Shown: positions 25,835-35,835, counted from the first letter of the stretch. The stretch is 64,000 nucleotides of DNA from JARFQH01 sp963825595 (GCA_963825595.1 CAWGUE010000008.1:362863-426862); one strand, 5' to 3'. Numbers and translations: made by a program. Notes: generated from the letters alone by a model not told the origin.

Positions 25835-26854
25835 ATGGAACTGTACGCCGGTCTGGATCTTCATTCAAGAAATACCTACATCGGAATCATGGACGATGCA
25901 TTGAACCGTGTTTTCAAAAAACGTGTGGCCAACGATCTTGACCAGATCCTTCAAGTTTTAAAGCCCTTCAAAAAACGATTAAAGGGATTTGTTGTTGAGT
26001 CAACCTACAACTGGTACTGGCTCATCGATGGCCTCATGGATGCAGGATATGGCACTGCGCACCTGGCCAACCCGGCGGCCATCAAGCAATATGAAGGGTT
26101 AAAGTACAGTGACGATCAGCACGACGCTTTCTTTCTGGCCAAACTTCTCATACTCGGTATTTTGCCCGAAGGCTACATTTACCCAAAGCAACATCGACCG
26201 GTGCGGGACCTGGCACGCAAACGGATGTTTCTCGTCCGGCACAAGACCGCGAACATCCTGAGCCTGCAATCGCTCATTCAACGATGCTGTGCAGTAAAAA
26301 TAAGCACCAGTGACATCCGAAAGATGGACACCGAAGTATTGGAAAGGTGGCTAAAAGAAGAATACCTGATTTTCACTGCTCAAACCAGTTTGGATACAAT
26401 TAATTTTCTCAAGCAGAAGATAAAAAGTATAGAGAAAGCAATATTAAAAAGAGTAAAACTCAGTAAAGGTTACAGACAATTGCTGACGATACCCGGTGTC
26501 GGCAACATCCTGGCGATGACGATCATGCTGGAAGTCGGTGACATCAGGCGCTTTCCAAAGGTCGGCAATTTTGCTTCCTATTGTCGGTTCGTACCATCGA
26601 AGCGGTTGTCCGACGGTAAAAGCAAAGGCTGTGGCAATCGTAAAAACGGCAATCGCTACCTGAGCTGGGCACTGACCGAAGCCGCTCAAATAGGCCGCCG
26701 GCATAATCAACAGTTCAGAGGATACTATAATCGCAAGGTTGCCCAGGCCAATACAAGCCTGGCAACCAAAGCGCTGGGCAACAAACTGGCCCGCATCTGC
26801 TACTATATCATGAGAGATCAGGTTCCCTTCCGTGAGGAGCTTATGGCTCACTAG
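25835..26854 (+). CDS. IS110-family transposase (DEDD type)
   Basis: 339 residues. The N-terminal RuvC-like DEDD domain has GLDLHSRNTYIGI (first Asp), GFVVESTYNWYW (Glu) and YSDDQHDAFFLAKL (two Asp). The C-terminal transposase_20 domain contains TIPGVGNILAMTIMLEVGD, then RFVPSKRLSDGKSKG with the catalytic Ser expected in this region. The gene is complete. IS110 enzymes are guided by a structured RNA made from the element's non-coding end; here the long non-coding side is 3' (26855-27280), which suits the IS1111-like arrangement. Its translation is probably restrained by the hairpin overlapping its ribosome-binding site. Confidence 0.94.
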   Translation: MELYAGLDLHSRNTYIGIMDDALNRVFKKRVANDLDQILQVLKPFKKRLKGFVVESTYNWYWLIDGLMDAGYGTAHLANPAAIKQYEGLKYSDDQHDAFFLAKLLILGILPEGYIYPKQHRPVRDLARKRMFLVRHKTANILSLQSLIQRCCAVKISTSDIRKMDTEVLERWLKEEYLIFTAQTSLDTINFLKQKIKSIEKAILKRVKLSKGYRQLLTIPGVGNILAMTIMLEVGDIRRFPKVGNFASYCRFVPSKRLSDGKSKGCGNRKNGNRYLSWALTEAAQIGRRHNQQFRGYYNRKVAQANTSLATKALGNKLARICYYIMRDQVPFREELMAH

Positions 26855-27283
26855 TTTGGGACTGCAGCGGTGATCCTTTACTAGTGGTGGTTAAAATCCC
26901 TATAGCTTGGTTGGCACACCGTTGCACTCCCTAAAAAAATAGATTCAGGCGGGTGTCCGCTTTTTCGATCTGCCCTTGTCATAAGCTCGCAATGGCTGGC
27001 CCGAAAGGAGCCCTATATCTTGTAACAACCCAATTGGCTTTGACAAGGTACCGATCTTTTTCTGGGGTCCGGTTTCGGACCAGGGGCTTTAGATTTCCTC
27101 TCTTTGGCCTTGATCCTGATGGGTGCCTGTTAGCAGATTAAGTGAAGCTGCACAGCAAATAAAAGAAATTTCGGGAGCAGGTAAAAGAATAGGACAAACG
27201 CCGTACTGAATTATATTCCTGCAAAAAAATGTACCCCTTTTGCGATGGCGTGGTGTTTTTTGTTGACAGGAGCCTTTTAATGG

Positions 27284-27360
27284 GTGCCAGTAGCGTAACC
27301 ATTTGAAATTAAATTGAAATATCAGATATCCTTTGGCTATACCGATCAAAACTATCCGCA
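27284..27360 (+). repeat. Intergenic repeat family, copy 2
   Basis: TGCCAGTAGCGTAACCATTT then ATATCCTTTGGCTATACCGA and AAAACTATCCGC. It is closest to the copy at 50845-50925 and begins at the right flank of the IS110-type element. Confidence 0.6.
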
Positions 27361-27879
27361 AAAAATGAATCGGAAATGGTAAATGTAAATTAATTTTGTC
27401 TAAGTTTTTACCTTAACTATGATCTTCAATACGACATATCTTTCTGTCACGAAACCTAAAAATTCTGATCGTCCTTTAAGAAGGATCGTCTCCCCTGCCT
27501 TCATCCCATTTGGGAGGTCTAATGCCAGGTATGATCATCAAGGAAGGGTGATTCCCAGAGTCCCGTGGACCGCTCAGTAAAAGAAAGAGTATAACCTCCG
27601 TAATCCTACCACTAAATAATTCCAAGACTCAAAAACCTGTAACATTTATTTAATCAATACAATGCTGGTTTCTTTTTAATTCACGAATGGTTGTGTACCA
27701 AAACACAACGGATTGGGGATTTTCACCCATAATTTCCTGATAAAAGATGATTTGTCGTTTTGGGTTGACAATAACTTACTGTAATTTAATAGAAAATATT
27801 CATTAAAAATTTTGGCATTAATCTTGTATGACGTAATTGTAAAACGACAGTTAGATAGAAAAATTAATTTGTCACAAAA
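27361..27879. other. AT-rich non-coding stretch
   Basis: About 520 bases with no supported gene. Short frames lack domains or ribosome-binding sites. Confidence 0.4.
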
Positions 27880-28092
27880 ATGAAAAGCAAAAAAAATATG
27901 ACCAAGCTTGATGAACTGATAACTGTTTTGTCGAAGAAAGACCACGGGCAGGCATATGCCAGGGCAAAGGCTAAGAAAATATGCATTATATGTGGAAGGA
28001 AAGCCCTGACTTTTACAACTTCAACAGCGAGATTCGAGTACATCAACTCGGCCATATGCGAGAGTTGCCAGTCAGAATATTTAAATTTCTAA
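27880..28092 (+). CDS. Small two-CxxC protein, possible zinc ribbon
   Basis: 70 residues starting ATG 27880 (alternative ATG 27898). After a basic, helical first half (AKAKKICIICGRKAL) there are two Cys pairs, CIIC and CESC, 26 residues apart, as in zinc-ribbon folds. No family is recognised. There is no strong ribosome-binding site. It is one of only two plus-strand genes in the right-hand accessory region and is followed by a DUF5658-like gene in the same direction. Confidence 0.55.
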   Translation: MKSKKNMTKLDELITVLSKKDHGQAYARAKAKKICIICGRKALTFTTSTARFEYINSAICESCQSEYLNF

Positions 28093-28348
28093 TGTAAACC
28101 ACTTTCCCCATATGTTGGAAAATATTTCATCAGAAAATTACGGATAAAGTATTTCCTAAAATTGAAATAAAACGAGTTTAAAATTGGTACTGATCTTGAT
28201 GATCGGCAAGTATCGACAATACCTGCCAGGGATAAACAATTCTTGTGAACCAAGTACGATGTCACGCAGTCAGGAATTCGGACGGAATTGAATAGATCCG
28301 ACAATAATTCAAATCAAGCATATAATTGATGAACCGGAGAAGACTCAA
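28093..28348. other. Spacer between two plus-strand genes
   Basis: Nothing recognised. It probably contains the promoter of the DUF5658-like gene. Confidence 0.35.
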
Positions 28349-28816
28349 GTGACATTTTACACTGGATTGGAACGGCGTTCGGGAAAAGATCGCCGTCAGG
28401 ACCAGATTTCGACATTCAAAAGGTTATTCTCCAGTGGGTTGCGAGAGTCCATGCGACGTGCTGAGGATCGAAATTGCATCGTTGTTTTTGATCGGTACAA
28501 ACCTTCCCTGGTTGTGAGCATAATAATTGTGTTAACTCTGAGCCTATTGGATGCGCTTCTCACACTAATCTTGCTGTCCCAAGGGGCTAAGGAACTCAAT
28601 CCAATTATGAAGTTTTACCTCGACTATGGGACACATGAATTTATTTACGTCAAGTATGGTCTTACCGTATTGCCTATGATAATCATTTTGTTTTCCAAAG
28701 AAGCACTTATCACCAGGTACCGCATAGACATCGGTGTTCTCTTTCACGTTTTTGCCGTAATTTTCGGTATTGTGATAGTCTGGGAACTCTACCTTTTATC
28801 TATATCTTCTATTTAG
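28349..28816 (+). CDS. DUF5658-like membrane protein
   Basis: 155 residues. The N-terminus is cytoplasmic and strongly basic (GLERRSGKDRRQDQ), like the RRxxxDRR leaders common on PilZ-linked proteins. Three hydrophobic spans follow: VVSIIIVLTLSLLDALLTLI, YVKYGLTVLPMIIILFS and VLFHVFAVIFGIVIVWELYL. The motif LDALLTLILLSQGAKELNPIM is typical of DUF5658. The function is unknown. A repeat copy follows immediately. Confidence 0.75.
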   Translation: MTFYTGLERRSGKDRRQDQISTFKRLFSSGLRESMRRAEDRNCIVVFDRYKPSLVVSIIIVLTLSLLDALLTLILLSQGAKELNPIMKFYLDYGTHEFIYVKYGLTVLPMIIILFSKEALITRYRIDIGVLFHVFAVIFGIVIVWELYLLSISSI

Positions 28817-28847
28817 GTTCATCTTTAACAAGAATCCAGTACCCCAT

Positions 28848-29010
28848 ACTTGTCAAAGGCCAAACTATCAGAAACCAGGGAGATCTGTGAGGATACAAGG
28901 TGGCTATCTCAAGGAAATCCGCCGAGCGATAAATGCCGGACTATAGCAGCAGGCGAAAATCTGCCTGAACTTTCGCTATGTTTACAATATCTGTAGCTTT
29001 GAGAAGATAA
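28848..29010 (+). repeat. Intergenic repeat family, copy 3
   Basis: CTTGTCAAAGGCCAAACTATC then GGTGGCTATCTC, AATCCGCCGAGCGATAAATG, CTATAGCAGCAGG and GTTTACAATATCTGTA. It lies between two converging stop codons (28816 and 29163). Confidence 0.65.
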
Positions 29011-29162
29011 GCTTAGAGGAATATTGAAGCAGGTATTCTAGATTACCATAAACAGAGTGATAGATTTTAGATCATAGGCTCAAACTTGAGCGTTATTGCT
29101 ATTTGATTTGAGTTTTTACAGTGAATACCTGTATTTCCTTTAATTTTTCATAGGCAATGTAC

Positions 29163-30965
29163 CTATTGACACTCCTGCCGGATCATTATGTTATCTGTAT
29201 TGGGTAAATCCAGAAAGTTAATCCATGTTCCGTCTGAGTCTTTGATAAAAGACCTTCCTTGAGAAGATGAATCACTGTCCCCTCCGATATAAAAATACTG
29301 CTCACTCACTGGAGTCCAACCGATGAAAAATTCTCCTTCGGATATGGTTACACTAGGAATATTTATACACTCCCATTGATCGGTATTGCTACTGCTATGA
29401 ATAAAAGGTTCGAATAGGTCACTGCCGGGAAGCCCGCTATCGCCGTCGTCATCCCAAACATGAACTTCGAAATCCAATGATGCTGAACCTGACCACGGCC
29501 AGAAACAAGCCTGTCCAATTGTCCAGGGATAACCCGGTGGGGTGAATTTGACAGCAATACCACTACCCGTGTTTACAGTATAATGCCAATCAGGTGTTCC
29601 GGTGTCATAATACAAAATTCCGGAGCATTGCCGCATTTGATCTATACAGTTGTTCCTGCCGAAATCAGTAGCAAATAAACCCAGCCCTAATTGGTCAATT
29701 ATGGGTGAAAGAAGGTATAGATCATTTCCGTCTACATCTTCATCAAAATCAATGTCTCCCTCGCAAATATTAAAGTATTCATCTGCACCGATGTCTGGTA
29801 TAGCGATATTGTCATTATTTCCATCAAGGACTCGACTATCGCCTTCATAGTCTGTCAACGGCAATTCAGGAGGTGTTTCGTGTCCAGCATCGATGCATGG
29901 AGATGTTCCGTCAAGGTGGTAGTCACCATCCACCCAATAATCGTCTGACGGATCGTTTATGGTTCCGTTGTCATTCCAATATCCGGAGAGAATGAACTGA
30001 GGGGCAACGTCAATATTACCACCTGAATCAGTCCATGTTCCGTTGATTACAGAATAGTTGTTATTGAATCCGAAACGTGAGCCACTGTCATAGAAACGAA
30101 TGTCCGCCGTTGAGGACCCAACCGAGTTACCGTGAATGATATTGTTATAGAAATTGATTTCTCTTGCATTGAAATTCGCTAAATAGACTCCTCCGACATC
30201 CGCAGATTCATCTTCAGCATGATTCTTAGAGACCGTATTGTTAATAAAATAGAGTGGCACATCAGTTCCCGTGTTTATAAATACTCCACCATTAGCTCCT
30301 CCGGTACCAATGTTACCAAGAAACAAATTGTTGGAAATAATAATATCGTTTGAGCCGTCGTTCCAAGCAACTTGCATTGCTAAACCACCTGCACCATAGT
30401 CGCTGATGTTTCCGGAGACAACATTTCCGATAAACCTAATCGCCCCAGGAGTATGTGAAGGGTTATCATCGGAACCAATATATACGCCTCCCTTAGGTTT
30501 ATTATTGGTCATTATATTGTTTCTTACATCGATAGATCCCACATTACCACCCGAATCGTTATATAACCGAATATAGAAACCGCGGTAGCCACCATTTTTC
30601 ATTGTAAAGCCTTCGACCTCCACATTGCCATCACGATATTGTGTAATTGACAGAGGCGTTGCTGTATAACCAGCATCCAAAATGGTGTTTATCGGATTAA
30701 TGGTTCTGCTGATGCATCCCGGTTCGTATCCACCAAGTATGGTGATATCGTAATTTTCATATGAGGAAAACGAAAAATTGTCGACATACGTGCCCTGTTG
30801 AACTCTGATAACGTCATCTTCGCCATTAGCCGTGGCAGTTGACAAAGCTGTACTCAGTTCGGACTCAGTACCGACGCAGTAGATTGCTGAGAAGGAAGCA
30901 GTATTTGAAAATGTAATAATAAATATAGTCAAAAGGAATCCAATAATTTTGCTGATGATGTTCAT
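29163..30965 (-). CDS. Secreted right-handed beta-helix protein with dockerin-like module
   Basis: 600 residues. A signal peptide (MNIISKIIGFLLTIFIITFS) precedes a parallel beta-helix region (about 35-395) with repeated Asn-rich rungs such as NNLFLGNIGTGGANGG and NNTVSKNHAED, and the closing pattern SPCIDAGHETPPELPLTDYE seen in choice-of-anchor Q proteins. An EF-hand, dockerin-like module follows (about 400-445): DVDGNDLYL then FATDFGRNNC. The last 150 residues form a beta-rich domain of unknown type. The same dockerin-like module ends the giant protein at 38993-43993. A cell-surface or extracellular role, perhaps carbohydrate binding or cleavage, is inferred. Confidence 0.8.
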   Translation of the reverse strand: MNIISKIIGFLLTIFIITFSNTASFSAIYCVGTESELSTALSTATANGEDDVIRVQQGTYVDNFSFSSYENYDITILGGYEPGCISRTINPINTILDAGYTATPLSITQYRDGNVEVEGFTMKNGGYRGFYIRLYNDSGGNVGSIDVRNNIMTNNKPKGGVYIGSDDNPSHTPGAIRFIGNVVSGNISDYGAGGLAMQVAWNDGSNDIIISNNLFLGNIGTGGANGGVFINTGTDVPLYFINNTVSKNHAEDESADVGGVYLANFNAREINFYNNIIHGNSVGSSTADIRFYDSGSRFGFNNNYSVINGTWTDSGGNIDVAPQFILSGYWNDNGTINDPSDDYWVDGDYHLDGTSPCIDAGHETPPELPLTDYEGDSRVLDGNNDNIAIPDIGADEYFNICEGDIDFDEDVDGNDLYLLSPIIDQLGLGLFATDFGRNNCIDQMRQCSGILYYDTGTPDWHYTVNTGSGIAVKFTPPGYPWTIGQACFWPWSGSASLDFEVHVWDDDGDSGLPGSDLFEPFIHSSSNTDQWECINIPSVTISEGEFFIGWTPVSEQYFYIGGDSDSSSQGRSFIKDSDGTWINFLDLPNTDNIMIRQECQ

Positions 30966-31189
30966 TACTTCCCCCTCTCAAAATTGAAAAGGCCAAACTA
31001 CCCCCATTGGGCGGCTCAGCCTTCAGAATGTGTACCAGACTTCATACCCCATCCCTTTCATTAGATGGGTCTGTCTGTTATCAAGATCTCAGCTTTTTGA
31101 GTATAGATTATATCTCCTTATCACACATTTGACAGGTGTCAATTGCCACAGTGTGGCATTACATTACAGCAGTCTGGTTAATATCTTCA

Positions 31190-31315
31190 TATTCGCAAAA
31201 CTACATATATGTCAGATGATATCACAACAATTTAAGCGTTATCTAAAATCAGACTTTCTTGCCAGTATCTTAAATATCTAATTTTTCACATAATATAACG
31301 ATACCGTATGGCTAT
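31190..31315 (+). repeat. Intergenic repeat family, copy 4 with 5' extension
   Basis: The 5' part (GCAAAACTACATATATGTCA ...) matches 44391-44475 closely. The core is CTTGCCAGTATC then ATATAACGATACCGTATGG. Its end coincides with the stop codon of the minus-strand gene 31312-32013. Confidence 0.7.
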
Positions 31316-32013
31316 TTGGTGAATGTGACAGCCTTCTTTGCATGGTCTATGATTTGTTCTGCTGAACTGTTTATTTCGAAATAAACGACATCCGCTCGCG
31401 TTCGTCCGCCAAGGAGTTTACGAAATTTGACACTGTAAGCATTATTATTTCCCAACAATTTGAATCCTTTTTCGTTCAAAAGATAAAGGTCTTGATAGTT
31501 CAAAGAGAATGCGCTGTTTATCTCAGTAAGAACCTCCATTTCATCAAACTTTGTTTTTTTAAACTTAGCTTCTGAATACAACCGTTCTGAGTGGAACTTC
31601 GGCTCACGGCCATAGCCACCTTTATACTTGGGCTTGTCGATGATGACAGTCAGAATATTGGTAATCATCTCCCGCTGTTCTGATTTATCTACGAAAACAT
31701 GTCGTGTATAAGTCCATGGGAATTTTTTATTGGGATCCTCTCGAATAGATTTGTCGAATTCCCCTCTGATAGACCCTATATGCTGATAAGACTCACTGAC
31801 CTTGACCGTCCCCCAAGGTCCACTATATAAAGTGTAATCAGGAGCGGTTTGAGTATCATCTATATGATCCCTTGTGTTTTCCATACACCCAAAGAAAAAA
31901 AATATGGCAATAATTGCCATATTAAGAAATTTATTTCTTTTTATTCCTCTCTTTTTGAACTGGCCGTATGCATATGGGTGGAAACTAATTATATCAACTG
32001 TCGAGGGATTCAT
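31312..32013 (-). CDS. Predicted lipoprotein, unknown function
   Basis: Up to 233 residues. A hydrophobic run (MAIIAIFFFFGC) ending in Cys at about residue 43 looks like a lipoprotein signal, so the real start may be the ATG at 31920; neither start has a good ribosome-binding site. The mature part is polar with a mixed alpha/beta pattern, containing PWGTVKVSESYQHIGSIRGE and RTRADVVYFEIN. I do not recognise the family. It is flanked on both sides by copies of the intergenic repeat. Confidence 0.65.
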   Translation of the reverse strand: MNPSTVDIISFHPYAYGQFKKRGIKRNKFLNMAIIAIFFFFGCMENTRDHIDDTQTAPDYTLYSGPWGTVKVSESYQHIGSIRGEFDKSIREDPNKKFPWTYTRHVFVDKSEQREMITNILTVIIDKPKYKGGYGREPKFHSERLYSEAKFKKTKFDEMEVLTEINSAFSLNYQDLYLLNEKGFKLLGNNNAYSVKFRKLLGGRTRADVVYFEINSSAEQIIDHAKKAVTFTK

Positions 32014-32089
32014 AAATTATCATGACCACCTTTCTCTAAGAATAATTACTCGCCCCCTAATTGTAATTATTTGCGCTCGCTGAAGACAT

Positions 32090-32279
32090 CTTGCCAAAGG
32101 CCAAATTATCAAAAATCTCATTAAATATCAGGATACCGTTTGGCTAAATTCAGGGAATGCTCCGGTGATAGGTAAGGGATCATAGCAGCAAGCGTGAGTC
32201 GGTCAGACCTTAATTTTTGTTTACTGTATCTTTATTTTTCAATAGGCTGATTTTATACTCATACACAAAGAATATCGGT
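32090..32279 (+). repeat. Intergenic repeat family, copy 5
   Basis: CTTGCCAAAGGCCAAATTATC, GGATACCGTTTGGCTAAATTC, TGATAGGTAAGGGATCATAG, then GTTTACTGTATCTTTA and GATTTTATACTCATAC. It ends nine bases before the stop of the minus-strand gene at 32289. Confidence 0.7.
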
Positions 32280-32288
32280 AGTTTAGCT

Positions 32289-33566
32289 TTACTTACTTCG
32301 CACCTTGTAAGATTTATCCTTGGATATACTCGTTATTCTATCTTTTGCCGTACTCGTATATGTTCCATTCGGAAATATATTTATATATTTCTCTAAAATA
32401 TCTATGGTTTGGGAATTTTTTATGAAATTCCAGTAAATCATTTCATAGTTTGGATGTGTCCCATATTTATCGTTCAAATAGTTAATAAAAAAATGTTCGG
32501 TATAATATTTTATATCAGCGCTCAAAGTATACGGATAAGGGTTGTCCCTACGGGAATAAACTTTTCCTGTCTCAATATCTGTGAGTATAATGCCTGAAGT
32601 TTGTTTAGATCCACTCATATCAAAAGAATAGAGTAAAACCGCATCAACCCTTAATTGCCTACCAAGTTTAATGATCAATTCCAAATTCAGCTCTCGTTGA
32701 GAGAAAAAACCTTTTTTAACCCAAATATCGTTATAAAAATCTTCTGTTAATGGTTTATCTTTACCTTTTTCTGCATTACTAAATGCATAATAAGAATATT
32801 TAAGAACAATAGATTTGTATTCTTCTAAAATTTGATTAAAACCATCAATAGCCATAGGTTCAGTTTCTAATAAAGTGCTCCACTGTCTCGTCAGTATATT
32901 AACGCGCCAAGGGAAAACTGCTATTTCAATCGTAATATTTGATTTTAACCCTTCAGTTGGACGGGCAGGCTTAACTATTCCTTCGGCCTCTTTATTATTT
33001 GACAAATGCATTGCTATCTTCTTTTTTTCTTTTTCGCCAACGTAACGCACCGGTAAAGCCCTTATTGACGCTAAACGAGGCTCTTTGTTGGAATACCAAG
33101 TCCCGGAGCCGGGGCCTTCGAAAAATGCTAAAGGTGTAGTACCATTTTTGAAATTAAAACTGGTCACATTTTCCTGCCTTTCCGAACACCACACCCATTC
33201 ACCACTAATATCGATGAGCCTGGTGACATGAAAACCAAACTTGTTTTGTATACTCTGATCATATAAAGATTCCAGTTCTTCAACTGATGGCATGCGCCAA
33301 TCAGTATATCCACCACCTCGAAAATTCTCAAAGTAGGTCACGGCATTCTGTTTATCCATTCCCTTGCCATCGTCATTAGCTGCCCACAAGAGACCGGTTT
33401 CTGTATCTATAACCGTATCATCGTCATAAGCGATAAATCTCCCATCCCTGGCAATCTCATTTGCCTCTTTTGCTACCTGGGAAAGGGCAATAGATCCTAA
33501 TAGCATCGCGATAATGAAGGTAAGTGCTGATGTCAGGATAATTTTGATTATGTATTGTTCCCTCAT
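32289..33566 (-). CDS. DUF1566 protein co-transcribed with a cyclase-TPR gene
   Basis: 425 residues. A membrane anchor or signal (about 8-28) is followed by a DUF1566 (Lcl) domain (about 40-175): VIDTETGLLWAANDDGK, GGGYTDWRMPSVEELESLYD and RALPVRYV. The C-terminal half (about 210-400) is not assigned; it resembles the periplasmic TolB-like parts of other sensor proteins (LGRQLRVDAVLLYSFD), and ends with a TPR-like segment. Its start overlaps the stop of the upstream cyclase by four bases (ATGA type), so the two are translationally coupled. It is probably an extracytoplasmic partner of that cyclase. Confidence 0.8.
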   Translation of the reverse strand: MREQYIIKIILTSALTFIIAMLLGSIALSQVAKEANEIARDGRFIAYDDDTVIDTETGLLWAANDDGKGMDKQNAVTYFENFRGGGYTDWRMPSVEELESLYDQSIQNKFGFHVTRLIDISGEWVWCSERQENVTSFNFKNGTTPLAFFEGPGSGTWYSNKEPRLASIRALPVRYVGEKEKKKIAMHLSNNKEAEGIVKPARPTEGLKSNITIEIAVFPWRVNILTRQWSTLLETEPMAIDGFNQILEEYKSIVLKYSYYAFSNAEKGKDKPLTEDFYNDIWVKKGFFSQRELNLELIIKLGRQLRVDAVLLYSFDMSGSKQTSGIILTDIETGKVYSRRDNPYPYTLSADIKYYTEHFFINYLNDKYGTHPNYEMIYWNFIKNSQTIDILEKYINIFPNGTYTSTAKDRITSISKDKSYKVRSK

Positions 33567-35461
33567 TTTAATCCTGCTTTATGTAAATAATTAATTAAAC
33601 AATTTATATCCTCTCGATTTTTGTAAGGAAGCCTTTCCACATATGTCTCCGTAAGAAATTTATCATTGACCTGGAGCACTTTGGTGGCTGCTGCAAGAGC
33701 CTCTTTTTCACGCCCCATTTGGCCATATGTCGCGGTCAAGTAAATCCAGGAAAGGAGGTGGTTTTTATTCTGACTGATCGCCCTTTTGAATGACTCAACT
33801 GCCATTTCGTAATTTTCGGTCAGACGGTAGGCGTCACCTAAGTTATATAGGTACCAAGCAGGCGGACGGGGATTGAGACGTATCGATTTTTCGAGTCTTT
33901 CAACGGCTTCCTCTGCTCTTCCTAAATATCGAAGCATGAGTCCTAATAGGGCATTCACATCCGCTCCATTAGGATTAAGAGCCATGGCCCTTTCGAGTTC
34001 CTCCATGGCCGGTTCATACTGTCTTTTCATTAAATAAATATTTCCCAACAAGACATACGTATCGGCTAAAGTATCGTCCAAAGCCAATGCGGTTTGTGCC
34101 AGTTCAACTGCCTTGGCAATAGATTTTCTTGGGGATTTGCTCCAACCGTATATGACGTCATTCCAGTGAGTATAAGACAATCCAACTACAGGTATTGGAT
34201 ATGTCGGATCCAAGAGAGAAGCTTGCTGGTACAGTTGCCGTGCATCTTCATTGCCATATTTGGTCATCAATCTATAGGATTCCAACGCTTTTAAAGTAAT
34301 TTCATAGGCCTTGCGATTCGTTGTGCGTTTTCGCCATATTCGGGCTTGCTCACCTTCGGTCAGCTTAACTTCTAAAGAAATCAGGATCATTTCTGTGATC
34401 TCATCTTGCAGTGAAAAAATATCTTTCAGGTCACGGTCATAGTTCTCTGCCCAAAGGTGACCTCCTGTAGCCGCATTGACGAGTTGGGCCGTGATACGGA
34501 CTCTGTTTTCTGCCTTGCGAATACTGCCCTCCAGCACGTAGTCCACACCCAGATCACGGCCTACCTGGCGGATATTTACTGGCTTGCCCTTGTAGACGAA
34601 AACAGAGTTTCGAGCTATCACGAAAAGTTTCGGAATTTTGGAAAGGCCTGTAATGAGGTCTTCAGTTAGACCGTCGCTGAAATAATCCTGGTTTGGGTCG
34701 TCACTCATGTTGGCGAACGGCAGGACGGCTATAGAGGGCTGGGCCGCTAATGAAACTTCACTCTTCTTATCAAATAAAGGTGGCTCCGGTGTTGAATTAG
34801 AACGGATATTAAAGAGCCAGATAACGGCGCCCCCGGTTATGATTACTAACGCTGCAGCTAAAGCTATGGCCATGTTACGCCATTTTTTTTGTACAGTATA
34901 TTCCGCTTTTTCTGCACTGAGTGCTTCTGTATTTGGATACAATTGCACCCAGTAGACACGCACCGGCTCTGAGATATTCTTGACAGATTTGGTACCTATA
35001 TATTCGTATTCTAATCCTAATTTATTTTTAACCTGGTCATAAACAGTTCCCGAAATGCAAATGCCGGCAGCCTCAGCCAGGCTTTCCATTCGAGCAGCAA
35101 TGTTGACACCATCCCCGTAGATCCGATCTCCCTCTTGAATGACATCTCCAAGATTTATACCTATTCGAAACTCCATCCGTCTACCAACTGGTAATTCTGC
35201 GTTTCGCTTTGCAAGCTCTCTTTGTATCTCCACAGAGGCGTTTACGGCATCAATTACACTACCAAATTCTGATAATAGATTGTCTCCTGGAGCGTCCACT
35301 ACCCGTCCTTTGTATAGATGTATAATATTGGATATAGCCTCTTTATAAGCCTTTAAGGTACGGATAGTACCCAACTCATCTTGGCCCATTAGTCGGCTGT
35401 AACCTTTGACATCAGTACTGAGGATGGCGGTAAGTTTGCGTTTGTAGTTCTCATCAGCCAT
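33563..35461 (-). CDS. Class III nucleotide cyclase / TolB-like / TPR protein
   Basis: 632 residues with the same layout as 1970-3856. The cyclase domain has STDVKGYSRLMG (first metal Asp), DAPGDNLLSEF (second metal Asp), the altered base-recognition positions (Asp in VVDAPGD, Arg in DRIYGDG) and VNIAAR. One membrane span at about 198-217 (MAIALAAALVIITGGAVIWLF) separates it from SIAVLPFANMSDDPNQDYFS and VDYVLEGSIRKAENRVRI. TPR repeats follow to the end (LGNIYLMKRQYEPAMEELE). It is the first gene of a two-gene operon with the DUF1566 protein, whose start overlaps its stop. Confidence 0.9.
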   Translation of the reverse strand: MADENYKRKLTAILSTDVKGYSRLMGQDELGTIRTLKAYKEAISNIIHLYKGRVVDAPGDNLLSEFGSVIDAVNASVEIQRELAKRNAELPVGRRMEFRIGINLGDVIQEGDRIYGDGVNIAARMESLAEAAGICISGTVYDQVKNKLGLEYEYIGTKSVKNISEPVRVYWVQLYPNTEALSAEKAEYTVQKKWRNMAIALAAALVIITGGAVIWLFNIRSNSTPEPPLFDKKSEVSLAAQPSIAVLPFANMSDDPNQDYFSDGLTEDLITGLSKIPKLFVIARNSVFVYKGKPVNIRQVGRDLGVDYVLEGSIRKAENRVRITAQLVNAATGGHLWAENYDRDLKDIFSLQDEITEMILISLEVKLTEGEQARIWRKRTTNRKAYEITLKALESYRLMTKYGNEDARQLYQQASLLDPTYPIPVVGLSYTHWNDVIYGWSKSPRKSIAKAVELAQTALALDDTLADTYVLLGNIYLMKRQYEPAMEELERAMALNPNGADVNALLGLMLRYLGRAEEAVERLEKSIRLNPRPPAWYLYNLGDAYRLTENYEMAVESFKRAISQNKNHLLSWIYLTATYGQMGREKEALAAATKVLQVNDKFLTETYVERLPYKNREDINCLINYLHKAGLK

Positions 35462-35751
35462 AGGAGACCTCGGATGTTAAACGCGAAACTATCTGAAATA
35501 ATTATTTATATGGGATCGAATATATAATGAGAACAACAAAGAAAGACGGGTCAGCTTTAAGCGTAGCGGTATTTAATAATTATTAGTTCGGGAATGCGAG
35601 AATTGTCAAGATTTTTGAGGTGTTGTTTAGGACTTGAGTTTTATTTTGTGGGTTCCCAACGAGAATTTCCTGAAAAATTCGAATGGATCTACAAAATTTG
35701 AGATCGTTTGTTTATTCCGTATCTAATGAAAGGGCATGAATTTCAAAATAC

Positions 35752-35815
35752 CTTGCCACTCCCGTAACTATCGAAAATACCGTTAAAAATTAATATACGA
35801 TCTGAGTATCATGAT
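35752..35815 (+). repeat. Intergenic repeat family, copy 6 (short)
   Basis: CTTGCCACTCCCGTAACTAT, then AATACCGTTAAAAATTAATA and TATACGATCTGAGTATC. It stands 20 bases from the stop of the minus-strand gene at 35836. Confidence 0.55.
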
Positions 35816-35835
35816 GATGCCTTGGATTTTATTTG

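Larger units (their letters stand above)
25740..27283 (+). mobile_element. IS110/IS1111-type insertion element, ends approximate
   Basis: The transposase gene plus about 80 bases upstream and about 430 non-coding bases downstream. Elements of this family lack terminal inverted repeats, so ends cannot be set by eye. The right limit is placed where a copy of the local intergenic repeat begins (27284). The 3' non-coding part could encode the guide (bridge) RNA. Confidence 0.5.
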
